A program made the translations under genes and the position numbers. Shown here in pieces: positions 6,973-15,706 of a stretch of 40,581 nucleotides of DNA. The notes below the pieces were generated by a model. The model did not search any database, was not told where the DNA came from, and saw only the letters and a program-made list of their open reading frames with translations. Numbering within the stretch: position 1 is the first letter of the stretch; each line of letters opens with the position of its first letter. Source of the stretch: Desulfonatronum sp. (lineage in GTDB: Bacteria; Desulfobacterota; Desulfovibrionia; Desulfovibrionales; Desulfonatronaceae); NCBI GenBank assembly GCA_011049455.1, contig DSBL01000030.1, forward strand, positions 1 to 40,581. The letters are read 5' to 3'.

Positions 6973-8244
6973 TTGCTGGTGCCGACCAAAAGCATTTATC
7001 TCCCGATTTTCGTGGGTCGACAGACAATTTATGATGCCGGCCTGAACGTCTGGGGATATGAACTCCTCTTCAGGTCGGGAGGTCAAGAGCAGTTCGCCCA
7101 GTTCAAAAATGCCGAACAGGCCACGGCCGCGGTGATCATCGAAGGATTTTCCATTGCAACCGCTTCCCTGCCAAGAGGCAGAAAAATCTTCATCAATTAT
7201 CCCCAGGAACTGCTCCTCAAGGAGGCGCCCGTGGCTTTGCCCAGGGACGACTGCGTGATTGAGGTTCTGGAAACGATTGATCCCTGTCCGGAACTCATGA
7301 ACTCGCTGCGCAATCTCAAGGAATTTGGCTACATCATAGCCCTGGACGACTACGTCGGACAGCCTGAATACGCCCCGCTCCTGGAATTGGCCGATATCAT
7401 CAAGGTTGAAATCCTGGGCAGGTCATGGAAAGAGATCATCAAAATCAGCCAAATGCTTCGCCAATACAACTGCCTTCTCCTGGCGGAAAAAATCGAAAAC
7501 AAGGATTCCTTTGATTTGGCGATTTCCCTGGGGTTCTCCTTCTTTCAGGGCTTTTATTTTTCACGCCCCGAAATACTTTCCGGCAGAAGCATCCCCACCG
7601 CAACTGTCAACCGGCTCCGCCTGATCCATGAAATGAGCGGACATGATTTTGAAATGGGCCGGGTGGCCAAAATCATCAGCCAAGATACGGGAATGAGCTT
7701 TCGGTTGCTCAAACAGATCAATTCCGTTTCCTACTCCTTCAGGCACAAGGTCCGCTCCATCGCCCAGGCAGTGACCTTGATGGGCACCCGGGCCCTCAAG
7801 CAATGGGTCATGCTGGCGATGCTCGCGGATATTGATTCGACCGGCAGGGCGCAGGAGCTGCTGTTCAGATGCGTCCACCGCGCCCGCTTTCTGGAAATGC
7901 TGGCCTTGGAGATCAAGGATGGCAGGTATGACCCGGACTCCCTGTTTCTTTTGGGTCTTTTTTCAAATCTTGACGCCATGCTCAATCTGCCCATGGAAGA
8001 GATTACCAAACACCTGCCCCTGGAAAAGGATCTCAATGCCGCCCTGCTTGGCGAAAAAAACAATTTGCGCCAATGGATCGAACTGAGCGCCGCAGTGGAA
8101 AACGGCGACTGGAACAGCCTGGATTCACTCTTGCATCTTTTACACCTCGACGAGCAGAACACCGCTGTCAAGCATATCCAAGCTGCTGACTGGGCCGTCA
8201 GAATGCTCGATATCCCAGATGCAGGCGAACCGCGCAAATCATAG
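6973..8244 (+). CDS. EAL-HDOD (YuxH-type) signalling protein
   Basis: Two-domain protein of 423 residues. Residues about 12-215 form an EAL-type domain: GYELLFR replaces the EAL triplet, but Asn (FINYPQ), Glu (VIEVLE), the Asp pair (ALDDY), Lys (IIKVE), Glu (LLAEKIEN) and Gln (FQGFYFSRP) are all there, so c-di-GMP binding or hydrolysis is possible. Residues about 220-410 form an HDOD domain (MSFRLLKQIN, AVTLMGTRALKQW), a degenerate HD domain common in signalling proteins. The start is TTG 6973 with GGAG 7 bases upstream; GTG 6979 is an alternative. It follows the PilZ gene directly. Confidence 0.85.
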   Translation: MLVPTKSIYLPIFVGRQTIYDAGLNVWGYELLFRSGGQEQFAQFKNAEQATAAVIIEGFSIATASLPRGRKIFINYPQELLLKEAPVALPRDDCVIEVLETIDPCPELMNSLRNLKEFGYIIALDDYVGQPEYAPLLELADIIKVEILGRSWKEIIKISQMLRQYNCLLLAEKIENKDSFDLAISLGFSFFQGFYFSRPEILSGRSIPTATVNRLRLIHEMSGHDFEMGRVAKIISQDTGMSFRLLKQINSVSYSFRHKVRSIAQAVTLMGTRALKQWVMLAMLADIDSTGRAQELLFRCVHRARFLEMLALEIKDGRYDPDSLFLLGLFSNLDAMLNLPMEEITKHLPLEKDLNAALLGEKNNLRQWIELSAAVENGDWNSLDSLLHLLHLDEQNTAVKHIQAADWAVRMLDIPDAGEPRKS

Positions 8245-8251
8245 GGCATCC

Positions 8252-8270
8252 AGGGCCCCTTTCCCTGGCA
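8252..8270 (+). terminator. Hairpin just after the EAL-HDOD gene
   Basis: CCAGGG (8252-8257) and CCCTGG (8265-8270) form a perfect 6-bp GC-rich stem with a 7-base loop, 7 bases after the stop codon. An outer AGGG/CCCT pair may extend it. No T-run follows, so it may be a weak terminator or a transcript-end stabiliser. Confidence 0.35.
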
Positions 8271-8443
8271 TTGGCCCTGCACCGGCAAGATTTTAGGCCA
8301 GTTGTTGAATTTCTCCAGCCTTGCCTCATGCTTGCCGATGCCTATGAAAACCTGCCCGGGAATGCGTTCGGCATTGCTGACTGAAACTATTCCATAAACT
8401 TTTCTGAACATGCACAAGCATACCCCGGACAAAGGAGAATACG

Positions 8444-9055
8444 ATGCACAACCCGTTGCAAAAAACCATTACCGCGATATTGCCGTCATCCCTCAAGATT
8501 GCTGGGTGTATTTTTGGAATGTTTGTTTTGTCGTTGCTCCACTCTGGTTGTGCGGGACCCGTGGGCCAGGGCAACCTGGCTTTGATCCGGGGAGATTACC
8601 AGGGGGCGGAGGCAATTTTTCTGCAAGTTCTGCAGGATAATCCGGAGAACGTGACCGCCAGAAGGCGGCTGGCCATGACGTATTTCTATATGGGCCGAGA
8701 CAGCGAACCGGAAAAATTCAACCAGGCCGTGGCGCAATTCATGTTTATCAAGGAAAGACGAATCCTGCAGCCGGAAGAGCAGTTCTATTACGGGCTTTCT
8801 CTGGTCGGAAAAAACCACAGGCACGAGGGATTTGCCGTGCTCAAGACCTTGAGCCACCCGACAAAATTCCGGGTTCAGCAGTTCGTCCGCCAGCGGGCCG
8901 CCCAATTGGAAAACTATGGGGAAATGCCTCTGCGCAAGCTTATTGCTGAAATGGAAAAATCCTGGCGAGAAGGAGAAGAAGAGGACCAGCGGGAAAAAAT
9001 CGATGAACGATTCAGCGACCGCGATGTCCGGGATTTACCAAACCCCTTGCGTTGA
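8444..9055 (+). CDS. TPR-like lipoprotein
   Basis: Predicted lipoprotein of 203 residues. The N-terminal membrane segment (about 16-35) ends in the lipobox LHSGC. Residues 42-80 (NLALIRGDYQGAEAIF followed by a second helix pair) look like a tetratricopeptide repeat, suggesting a protein-protein role in the envelope. The C-terminal 45 residues are highly charged (EEEDQREKIDERFSDRD). GGAG lies about 7 bases before ATG 8444. It converges on the minus-strand gene ending at 9083. Specific partner unknown. Confidence 0.7.
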   Translation: MHNPLQKTITAILPSSLKIAGCIFGMFVLSLLHSGCAGPVGQGNLALIRGDYQGAEAIFLQVLQDNPENVTARRRLAMTYFYMGRDSEPEKFNQAVAQFMFIKERRILQPEEQFYYGLSLVGKNHRHEGFAVLKTLSHPTKFRVQQFVRQRAAQLENYGEMPLRKLIAEMEKSWREGEEEDQREKIDERFSDRDVRDLPNPLR

Positions 9056-9082
9056 TGCCGGCACAAAGAAACGGTTTTTCCG

Positions 9083-9607
9083 TTACGCCCTGTCCAGCCA
9101 GGAGCGCAGGGCCTGCAATTCTTTATCCCAATCGGACGAAAAACGCAGTTTCAAAAACCGCAGAAACAACTGATCAAAGAAAAACAAGGCCCGCTCCAAG
9201 AGATACATCTTCTCCAGAAACGGACCGTCCGGGTCCTGGCCTTCTTCCAGGTGAAAATCCACCTTGGGAGTCTTGAACCCGCTCAGGCTGAAATCCTCGG
9301 CCTTGACTGTCACCCGCCATTCGTGTCCGTCCTCTTCCAGCCGCAGCTTGGCCTGCTGGACCTTCTTGCCCCGGACCAAGCCCGTCCTGGCCTCATGCAA
9401 TTCCGCCCCGGGACCGCTGCATACGGCGGTTTCCAGACTTTCGCCCTCGCCGCTTTGAACCATCACCCTGCCTTCAAAAGCGAGTCCAAAGGGAGCACCC
9501 TCCACCGTCTGCCACTGCCCGTTGTTCTGCTCGCTGCGAAACCACAACCACGTCAAATAGTCCTGGCCAATGATCAAATCCTTGGCCTTAAGCGGTTCCA
9601 AGATCAT
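9083..9607 (-). CDS. RdgC-like protein, C-terminal half (separate gene)
   Basis: Protein of 174 residues, translationally coupled to the gene upstream through an ATGA overlap (9604-9607). Its middle (RGKKVQQAKLRLEEDG, then DFSLSGFKTP) parallels the C-terminal part of E. coli RdgC (AGKVVTKLALDW, then DGSIKRLKF), and its start (YLTWLWFRSE) parallels the LTEWVRSG region. Together with the upstream gene it would make a RdgC-length protein divided in two. RdgC is a ring-shaped double-strand DNA binding protein that restrains RecA. The match is from memory of the family, and homology of this half is less certain than for the first half. Confidence 0.55.
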   Translation of the reverse strand: MILEPLKAKDLIIGQDYLTWLWFRSEQNNGQWQTVEGAPFGLAFEGRVMVQSGEGESLETAVCSGPGAELHEARTGLVRGKKVQQAKLRLEEDGHEWRVTVKAEDFSLSGFKTPKVDFHLEEGQDPDGPFLEKMYLLERALFFFDQLFLRFLKLRFSSDWDKELQALRSWLDRA

Positions 9608-10239
9608 TGCGTGGTCTCCCTTCCCGGGGCAAACACCGCCCCTTCAAATTCGTTCAGGCGGTGACGAACACCCTCTCCCAACTGGTCCAGGGCCAAGGTG
9701 ACGGGAGTTAACGGCTCCAATGCCGTTTCAAAAGTACGGGCGAATATGTCTTCGAAAAGCGTGCGGATTTTCGAATTCGTGGTGGCCAGGTAGACCCGGT
9801 TGTCGCGCGTGTTCCATGCCACGTCGAACACCGCCGGGATGGGCAGGCTGCGTGCCAAAAGGCGCTGGCGCACATGTTCACGCAGTTTTATTTTTTGATC
9901 CCTGGTTAAAAATTTTCGACCCTGTTCAGCCAGTTCTTTCTGTGTCTGCTTCAGGGCCAGCAGCCAATGCTTTTTGAACACCGCCGGCGAAATGCGCCGG
10001 GTGTCCAGCCGCAGGGAAAAGGCCAGATATGGCCCCTTTTCCGGACCGGCCGTGTGCCACTCGGCGTCCAGCAGGTCGTCAATACACACCCACCCGAAGG
10101 ACCGCTCTTCCAAACCGTGATCAATGTCCACGAAAGCAAAGCTCTTCAGGCGGCGCGGCACATCCATGAGCACTTCGTCTCCAACCTCTTCCACCGCCCG
10201 ATACCTGGTCAAGCCGGTGCTTGCTGAAAGAATTCCCAC
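9604..10239 (-). CDS. RdgC-like protein, N-terminal half
   Basis: Protein of 211 residues. The section after about residue 85 (ISPAVFKKHW, then a charged helix, then LREHVRQRLLARSLPIPAVFD, NRVYLATTNSK and PLTPVTLAL) follows the layout of the recombination-associated protein RdgC (LPSPVIKQALEAK, LHSLLPRAFSR, NGLIMVDCASAK, LPVVPLAL in E. coli). I prefer GTG 10239 because GGGGGA lies 7 bases upstream; the frame can extend to GTG 10254. It ends in an ATGA overlap with the next gene. It lies 25 bases after the FAH-family gene, in what looks like one transcript beginning at plsC. Confidence 0.6.
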   Translation of the reverse strand: MGILSASTGLTRYRAVEEVGDEVLMDVPRRLKSFAFVDIDHGLEERSFGWVCIDDLLDAEWHTAGPEKGPYLAFSLRLDTRRISPAVFKKHWLLALKQTQKELAEQGRKFLTRDQKIKLREHVRQRLLARSLPIPAVFDVAWNTRDNRVYLATTNSKIRTLFEDIFARTFETALEPLTPVTLALDQLGEGVRHRLNEFEGAVFAPGRETTQ

Positions 10240-10264
10240 GACGCTTTCCCCCACGGGTTATACT

Positions 10265-11044
10265 TTATTGAATTACTCCATGCACCTGCCCGGAATCCTC
10301 TTCGGAAACAACGGGAGAGATCAGCAGGGCCACGCCGGAGATTTCCACCTGCACCTCGTCGCCGGCGGACATGGGGCCGATGCCCGGGGGAGTGCCGGTC
10401 AGGATCACATCTCCAGGCAACAGGGTCATCACGCTGGAAGCAAAGCTGACCAGTTCCCAGGGGCTGAAAATCATGTCCGCGCTGGCGCCCTCTTGTCGCA
10501 CCTCGCCGTTGAGCCTGGTAACGATGGTCACGTCGGAAGGATCCGGCACCACGGTCTCGATCCATGGTCCCATGGGAGCAAACGTGTCAAACCCCTTGGC
10601 CCGCCCATACAGGCCGTCCTTGGCCTGCAGATCCCGGGCGGTCACATCGTTGGCGCAAGTATAGCCGAAAATATACTCCGAGGCCTGGTCCACGCTCACA
10701 TGACGACAGAGTTTGCCCATAACCACGGCCAATTCTCCCTCGTAATCCACCCGGGAGGATTGCGAGGGCAGAATGATCGGTTGCCAGGCCCCGATGATCG
10801 CGGAAGGCGGCTTGAAAAAAAGTACCGGTTCCTCCGGAACAGCCTTGTTCATTTCCCGCGCATGGGCGTGATAGTTCAAACCCGCGCAAATGATTTTACT
10901 GGGCGCCACGGGCGGCATGATCGTGATCTGATCCAGGGGCAGAGGTTCGCTCAATCCGAGATCCTTGTTCAGGCACTGCACTTGATTTCCTTCCAGGCTG
11001 GCGTAAAATACGCGGCCTTCATGTCTGACACGCACAACACGCAT
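10265..11044 (-). CDS. Fumarylacetoacetate hydrolase (FAH) family protein
   Basis: Predicted soluble hydrolase, decarboxylase or isomerase of the FAH superfamily, 259 residues. The metal site pattern is present (VDYEGELAVV with two Glu, then NDVTARD with Asp), along with ICAGLNYHAHA and the LTGTPPGIGP motif near the end, typical of 2-hydroxyhepta-diene-dioate isomerase or acylpyruvase-like members. The substrate cannot be told from sequence. ATG 11044 is chosen because GGAG lies 7 bases upstream; a longer frame reaches 11071 and would overlap the RNase J gene. It starts 13 bases after the RNase J stop. Confidence 0.88.
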   Translation of the reverse strand: MRVVRVRHEGRVFYASLEGNQVQCLNKDLGLSEPLPLDQITIMPPVAPSKIICAGLNYHAHAREMNKAVPEEPVLFFKPPSAIIGAWQPIILPSQSSRVDYEGELAVVMGKLCRHVSVDQASEYIFGYTCANDVTARDLQAKDGLYGRAKGFDTFAPMGPWIETVVPDPSDVTIVTRLNGEVRQEGASADMIFSPWELVSFASSVMTLLPGDVILTGTPPGIGPMSAGDEVQVEISGVALLISPVVSEEDSGQVHGVIQ

Positions 11045-11057
11045 ACATGCACTCCAT

Positions 11058-12716
11058 CTATACACTGACAATCAGCGGCAAAACAACGGGGTCCCGATCC
11101 AAAACCTTGCGAAAAAAGCTGCGCAAGGCCATACGAATCCGCTCCGCGCTTTTCTTTGGAGACAAATTGGGAGAAAATTCAAAAATATCCAGGATCAAAC
11201 ACTTGGAATCATCCAGCATGTGCTCGTACTGCTGCTCGAAGACAAATCCCTTGGTGATCAGTTCGGGCCCGATCAAAATATGCCCGGTTTCCTGATCCAG
11301 CACCACGTGCACAATAACCAGACCCTCCTCGGCCAGCAGCCTGCGCTCCTTGAGCACGCTAGCGCCGACATCGCCCACCCCCTTGCCGTCCACCAGGGTT
11401 GAATCCACCCGGATTCTCTCTTCAAATCGAATGCCCCGTTCGAAAAAAGTCAGCGGCTGGCCGTTGTCCAGGACAATCGCCCGTTCAGGGGCCACTCCGC
11501 ACTCCCTGGCCAACTGACAATGTTTCACCAGATGTCTGTATTCTCCATGCACAGGGACAAAAAACTTGGGCTGAACCGTGGTCAACATGGTGCGCAGTTC
11601 CTCCCAATGGGCATGTCCCGATGCATGGATGCCCTGAACCTTCTCGTAAAGCACCTCGGCTCCGAGGCGGTAAAGATTGTTGATCACTCGTGAAATGGCC
11701 TTGGTGTTTCCAGGAATGATCCGCGACGACATCAGCACGAGATCGCCTTGGTGGATGCTGATCTGGCGATGCTCGCCCGAGGCGATGCGGCTCAATACCG
11801 ACAAAGGCTCTCCCTGGGATCCAGTGACCAACAGCACCACTTTGTCGTCAGGCAACCCAACCATGTCCTCAAGACTGCAAGTAACGTCCGAAGAGATACG
11901 CATATAGCCGAGATTTTTAGCCAAGTTGATGTTGTTCACCAGGCTGCGTCCGTTCACCGCAACCTTGCGGCCAAAAAGCGCGGCCAAGTCGAAAATTTCT
12001 TGTATGCGCTGGATATGGCTGGAAAACAAGGTAATAATGATCCGACCTGTACATTGCTTGAAAACCCGCTCCAGCGAAGACTTGATCTCCCGCTCGGTCA
12101 AGGTGGAGCCCTCCCGCTCAATGTTCGTGGAGTCGGACAGCAATAACAGCACGCCGGGCTTGGAAAAACGGGCAAAGGCGTCCAGATCCGTGAATTGGCC
12201 GTCCATGGGCGCGGGGTCGATCTTGAAATCCCCGCTGTGCACGATCCGTCCCGCCGGAGTCTCGATGCCCAGACCATAACCGTTGATAATGGAATGGCAG
12301 ACCGGGAAAAAATGAAAGGTGAACGGATTCAATGTTACCTGATCGCCGGCGCTGACCGGAACGAGGTCCACGTACTTGTTCAGATTATGCTCCTTGAGCT
12401 TGGAATCCAGCAAAGCCAAAGTGAATTCCGAGCCGTAGACGGGCACATCCAGATAAGGCAACAGCCACGGCAGTGCGCCGATATGGTCTTCGTGGCCGTG
12501 GGTCAGGATAATTCCCTTGATCTTGTTTTTTTGCGCCAGCAGGGTATCGAAACGCGGTATGAGCACGTCCACGCCATAGTGAAAATCGCTGGGAAACATC
12601 AGTCCGCAGTCGATGATCACGATGCTCCCGGCGGATTCGAGCACCATGCAGTTCATGCCGATTTCGCCCAGACCCCCTAGAGGTGTGAGGGTAATCGACG
12701 TATCTTGTTCAACCAT
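11058..12716 (-). CDS. rnj: Ribonuclease J
   Basis: Metallo-beta-lactamase/beta-CASP ribonuclease of 552 residues, acting on mRNA and rRNA as 5'-exonuclease and endonuclease. The metal-binding motif HGHEDH is at residues 73-78, after the typical PLGGLGEIG start. Later landmarks are GDFKID, LLSDSTN, TGSQGEPLSVLSR, SRIIPGN and HASGHAH, then a C-terminal domain with DGKGVGDVG. Its start overlaps the end of plsC by 40 bases, and the start is fixed by the family's conserved N-terminus, so the overlap appears real. Confidence 0.95.
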   Translation of the reverse strand: MVEQDTSITLTPLGGLGEIGMNCMVLESAGSIVIIDCGLMFPSDFHYGVDVLIPRFDTLLAQKNKIKGIILTHGHEDHIGALPWLLPYLDVPVYGSEFTLALLDSKLKEHNLNKYVDLVPVSAGDQVTLNPFTFHFFPVCHSIINGYGLGIETPAGRIVHSGDFKIDPAPMDGQFTDLDAFARFSKPGVLLLLSDSTNIEREGSTLTEREIKSSLERVFKQCTGRIIITLFSSHIQRIQEIFDLAALFGRKVAVNGRSLVNNINLAKNLGYMRISSDVTCSLEDMVGLPDDKVVLLVTGSQGEPLSVLSRIASGEHRQISIHQGDLVLMSSRIIPGNTKAISRVINNLYRLGAEVLYEKVQGIHASGHAHWEELRTMLTTVQPKFFVPVHGEYRHLVKHCQLARECGVAPERAIVLDNGQPLTFFERGIRFEERIRVDSTLVDGKGVGDVGASVLKERRLLAEEGLVIVHVVLDQETGHILIGPELITKGFVFEQQYEHMLDDSKCLILDIFEFSPNLSPKKSAERIRMALRSFFRKVLDRDPVVLPLIVSV

Positions 12717-13417
12717 AGCCTGGTCTCCTTGAAATGTTCATGCATCAATGTCCACATATTTTGTTTCAGCTTCTCACGCTCCGTGAGCGTATATGAATCT
12801 TTGGTTTTCACTGCGGGAAAGAATTTTACCACCACATGATTGGGAAAAATTCGCAGCGTATTTCTGGGAAGAACATCGCTGGTCCCGGCGATGAGCACCG
12901 GAACAATAGGCCTTTCGCTTTTAATGGCCAGGATCATGCCTCCGATCTTGAATTCCCCAAGGTTTTCATGCCTGGTTCCCTCTGGAAAGATCAAAATGGA
13001 TGCATGGGACGACTTTTCGATGGCTTCATGAATGCTTTTCATGCCGCGCCGGGGATTCGACCTGTTAATGCCGATGTATCCGATACGGGACATGGCTTGT
13101 CCGAAAAAGGGTATCCGGAAAAGGCTCTCCTTGGCCACAAAACGAAACTGATGGCCTTTGAGAGACGCCAGTAGCACCGGGATGTCGAACCAGCTCTGGT
13201 GATTGACCATGAGAATAAACCGGCCCGACGGATTAAACTTCCCTCTGTCCACATGCACCGTAACCCCGGCCAGATTGCAAACAAGGCCGCCCCAAAACAG
13301 ACTGATTCTGTTCGCGAACCTGCCCGTGGAGTCATAAAATGAGACAAGGATGACGACAAGAGCAAAAAAAAACGTCAAGGGTAAAAAGAGGGGATAAAAC
13401 AGGATAAGGCGCAACAT
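12677..13417 (-). CDS. plsC: 1-acyl-sn-glycerol-3-phosphate acyltransferase
   Basis: Inner-membrane acyltransferase of 246 residues that makes phosphatidic acid from lysophosphatidic acid. An N-terminal membrane helix (about 4-26) is followed by the HX4D catalytic motif in NHQSWFD, the FFGQAMSRIGYIGINR block, the substrate motif FPEGTR and IVPVLIAGT. Length and order fit PlsC. The start ATG 13417 has only a weak AAAGG upstream. The gene runs into RNase J with a 40-base overlap. Confidence 0.92.
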   Translation of the reverse strand: MLRLILFYPLFLPLTFFFALVVILVSFYDSTGRFANRISLFWGGLVCNLAGVTVHVDRGKFNPSGRFILMVNHQSWFDIPVLLASLKGHQFRFVAKESLFRIPFFGQAMSRIGYIGINRSNPRRGMKSIHEAIEKSSHASILIFPEGTRHENLGEFKIGGMILAIKSERPIVPVLIAGTSDVLPRNTLRIFPNHVVVKFFPAVKTKDSYTLTEREKLKQNMWTLMHEHFKETRLWLNKIRRLPSHL

Positions 13418-13492
13418 AGACGAAACCTTTAGTCATTTAACGACAAAAAGTAAATGAATCACATTGCTTTGGGGTATTGCATGAAAAAATAT

Positions 13493-14662
13493 TCATCCCT
13501 TGCGCCGATACGGCAGAATACTGTTCAAAGCTGTAATGTCACGCATTTCCAAATGGTTGTATTCAGGGATGTAGCTTTCCATGATCCCATGCAGCCGCTT
13601 GTCGAAAAATTTGTGCAAACTGTAGCCGGGCGTAGAGACGAAGCCCCGAAAAGCCTTATGCACCCCGCCCATGCCCGGGTCGAAAAGCCGGAGACCCTGC
13701 TCGATCATCCATTCCATGGGCTGGTAATAGCAGAGTTCAAAATGTAGAAAGTCCATCTTGACTCTCGCACCCCAATACCTGCCGAACAGGCGATCGCCTG
13801 AGACAATGAGCAGGGCCATGGCCAGCGGTTCGGGGTCATCAGGTGCAAAGGCGACGATGAGCAGGATATTATCCCGGAAATGTGTCTGCAGCCCATCAAA
13901 AAAGGCCGGCGTCAGGAATTTGCAGCTCCATTGCCCGAAACGGTCATTGTGTCGCGCATAAAATGTATACATCAAGGAAAAATACTCATCCGGGACCGAA
14001 TCGGCAAACAGTCGGACAACACGGATGCCGTTCTTGCGCAGCGACCGTCGTTCCCGGCGGATGCTGCGGCGGTGAGTGCTCTTCAATCCGGCAAGATAAT
14101 CGTCAAAGGAGCAAAACCCGGCATTCAACCAGGCAAAGCCCTGGTGCAGCCAAACCCTGTAGCCCAGCTTCTCCAAAATTCGGCCCCAGCTTGGATTCAC
14201 AAAATGAAAGCCGCAGCCTGAAACCTCTTTTTCATGACAAAAGGACTCAATCTCGCGGTGCATGGCCATGCATATCAAAATCTCATCCATGTCCGGGACG
14301 GTTAAGAATCGATAGACCGGCACAGGCGTAAATGGACTCATGCCCACCATTTTCGGATAATAGCGAATCCCCATGCCCAAGGCCACTTGCGCCCAGGAGT
14401 GATCAAACACGAATTCACCTTCACTGTGTTCCTTGACGTACAGGGCGGCGGCGCCCAACAGCTTGGTTTGGGAGCGCACGGTCAAATGACAGGGCTGCCA
14501 GCCTGTTCCGGGGCCGACGCTGCCTGAATCTTCCAGAAGGCGCAGCCATTCCCATTGCAAAAACGGCCGGTCCTTCTCCCGACACAGGCTGTTCCACTCG
14601 CAGCAGTCAATCTGAGAAATGTTCGAGTGCCATGCGGCTATCATCGAGGAAATCGCGGTCAT
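13493..14662 (-). CDS. FemAB/GNAT-like acyltransferase (DUF482, peptidogalycan biosynthesis family)
   Basis: Cytoplasmic protein of 389 residues. The N-terminal signature RPFLQWEWLRLLEDSGSVG followed by GTGWQP, and the FDHSWAQV and YYPKMVGMSPFTP stretches, are characteristic of the DUF482 family, whose members are annotated as peptidoglycan biosynthesis/recognition N-acyltransferases. The later SGDRLFGRYWGA and FDPGMGGVHKAFRGF motifs also fit. No biochemical role is firmly established for the family. ATG 14662 overlaps the azlD stop codon (ATGA); a longer frame from 14707 would overlap azlD by 49 bases and adds no family-like residues. Confidence 0.82.
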   Translation of the reverse strand: MTAISSMIAAWHSNISQIDCCEWNSLCREKDRPFLQWEWLRLLEDSGSVGPGTGWQPCHLTVRSQTKLLGAAALYVKEHSEGEFVFDHSWAQVALGMGIRYYPKMVGMSPFTPVPVYRFLTVPDMDEILICMAMHREIESFCHEKEVSGCGFHFVNPSWGRILEKLGYRVWLHQGFAWLNAGFCSFDDYLAGLKSTHRRSIRRERRSLRKNGIRVVRLFADSVPDEYFSLMYTFYARHNDRFGQWSCKFLTPAFFDGLQTHFRDNILLIVAFAPDDPEPLAMALLIVSGDRLFGRYWGARVKMDFLHFELCYYQPMEWMIEQGLRLFDPGMGGVHKAFRGFVSTPGYSLHKFFDKRLHGIMESYIPEYNHLEMRDITALNSILPYRRKG

Positions 14663-14988
14663 CCCCATAACCCCCGCAACAGAACCACAGCCAGGACCCC
14701 CATGCATAACGCCGCGACCAAATTGCGGGTCAAGACGGCCACCACCACGGTGAACCCCGCGGCAATCAGTTCGGATAGCGTTCCCTTGACCAGATTTGGG
14801 ACAATGATCGCCACCAGGATGGAAGCGGGCACGTGCCGCAGGAAAGCCTCCACCCTGGGCGTGGGCTTGACCCTGGCGATCAAAAACAACCCGGTAATCC
14901 GGGTCAGATAAGTGGCCGCAGCCATGCCCGCCAGGACCAGAGCCACGGTCCAGGCCGAAGCCTCATGCAATAACTCAACGGCCATGCC
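14659..14988 (-). CDS. azlD: AzlD family branched-chain amino acid export subunit
   Basis: Small membrane protein of 109 residues with about four hydrophobic segments. The motif TYLTRITGLF near residue 30, then RHVPASILVAIIVPNL, is typical of AzlD, the partner of AzlC in two-component branched-chain amino acid or azaleucine exporters. Its start lies inside the 3' end of azlC (14-base overlap) and its stop overlaps the next gene's ATG. The longer upstream frame to 15222 is azlC read in another frame. Confidence 0.88.
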   Translation of the reverse strand, partial: GMAVELLHEASAWTVALVLAGMAAATYLTRITGLFLIARVKPTPRVEAFLRHVPASILVAIIVPNLVKGTLSELIAAGFTVVVAVLTRNLVAALCMGVLAVVLLRGLWG

Positions 14989-15706
14989 GCCACGCTCCGA
15001 ACAGCCCCCCGGCCAGGCCGCCGCAAAGGATGTACCACTTGCCCGGCATAACCAGGAGCCCGACCCAGGCCGCAAATCCGGCGACCAGCCAGACCGGAAC
15101 GTCTTGCTGGCCCTGCCAGAAAAAAATGAGCAGGCTGATGAACACTGCGGTAAAGGCGAAATCAAGGCCCAACCGGGCCGGATCAGCCATGGCCGAACCC
15201 AGAAAAAAACCGCTGGATGCACCCAGACAGGTGGCGCAAAACCAGAACAGATAGATGCACAATCCCGCGCCGAGAAGAAACGCGGCGTCCCTGCCGCCGG
15301 AGGCCAGTTCGCGCATGGACAAGGCCCAGGATTCGTCGGTCATGAAAAAAAGCGAACCATAGGCCTTCCAGGGGGAAATTCCGGTCAGCCAGTCCCGTAA
15401 AGCGGCACCCATGAGCACGTGCCGCAGATTGACGATGAACGTGGTCAGGATGATGCCGGCCACGGGCAACGCGGGGCCCCAGAATTCCAGGACCATGAGC
15501 TGGGACGCTCCGGCAAAGGTGGTCAGACTCATGGCTCCGGCCAGTATCGCTTTCATCCCGGCTTGTACGGCCAACACGCCGAAAACCAAACCGTAGGCGA
15601 AAACGCTCACGCCCAGAGGCAGGCATTGCTTGAACCCGCGCCAGGCCCCGGACGGGGTGAACCGAACCGGGCGCACTCCATTGCTTTCAAGGCCGAGGGA
15701 AGTCAT
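14975..15706 (-). CDS. azlC: AzlC family branched-chain amino acid permease
   Basis: Inner-membrane protein of 243 residues with at least six hydrophobic segments. GVSVFAYGLVFGVLA, the SLTTFAGASQLMVLEF stretch, NLRHVLMGAAL and FFMTDESWAL are AzlC landmarks. With AzlD it forms an exporter for branched-chain amino acids. Its ATG overlaps the stop codon of the acetyltransferase gene (ATGA at 15703-15706), so the two are translationally coupled. Confidence 0.92.
   Translation of the reverse strand: MTSLGLESNGVRPVRFTPSGAWRGFKQCLPLGVSVFAYGLVFGVLAVQAGMKAILAGAMSLTTFAGASQLMVLEFWGPALPVAGIILTTFIVNLRHVLMGAALRDWLTGISPWKAYGSLFFMTDESWALSMRELASGGRDAAFLLGAGLCIYLFWFCATCLGASSGFFLGSAMADPARLGLDFAFTAVFISLLIFFWQGQQDVPVWLVAGFAAWVGLLVMPGKWYILCGGLAGGLFGAWRHGR

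Noticed and set aside
10124-11068. 314-codon plus-strand frame
   Set aside because: Opposite the FAH-family gene; composition rich in His and Gly typical of antisense frames, no domain.
14659-15222. 187-codon version of azlD
   Set aside because: The extra N-terminal residues are azlC in another frame; the AzlD family begins at ATG 14988.
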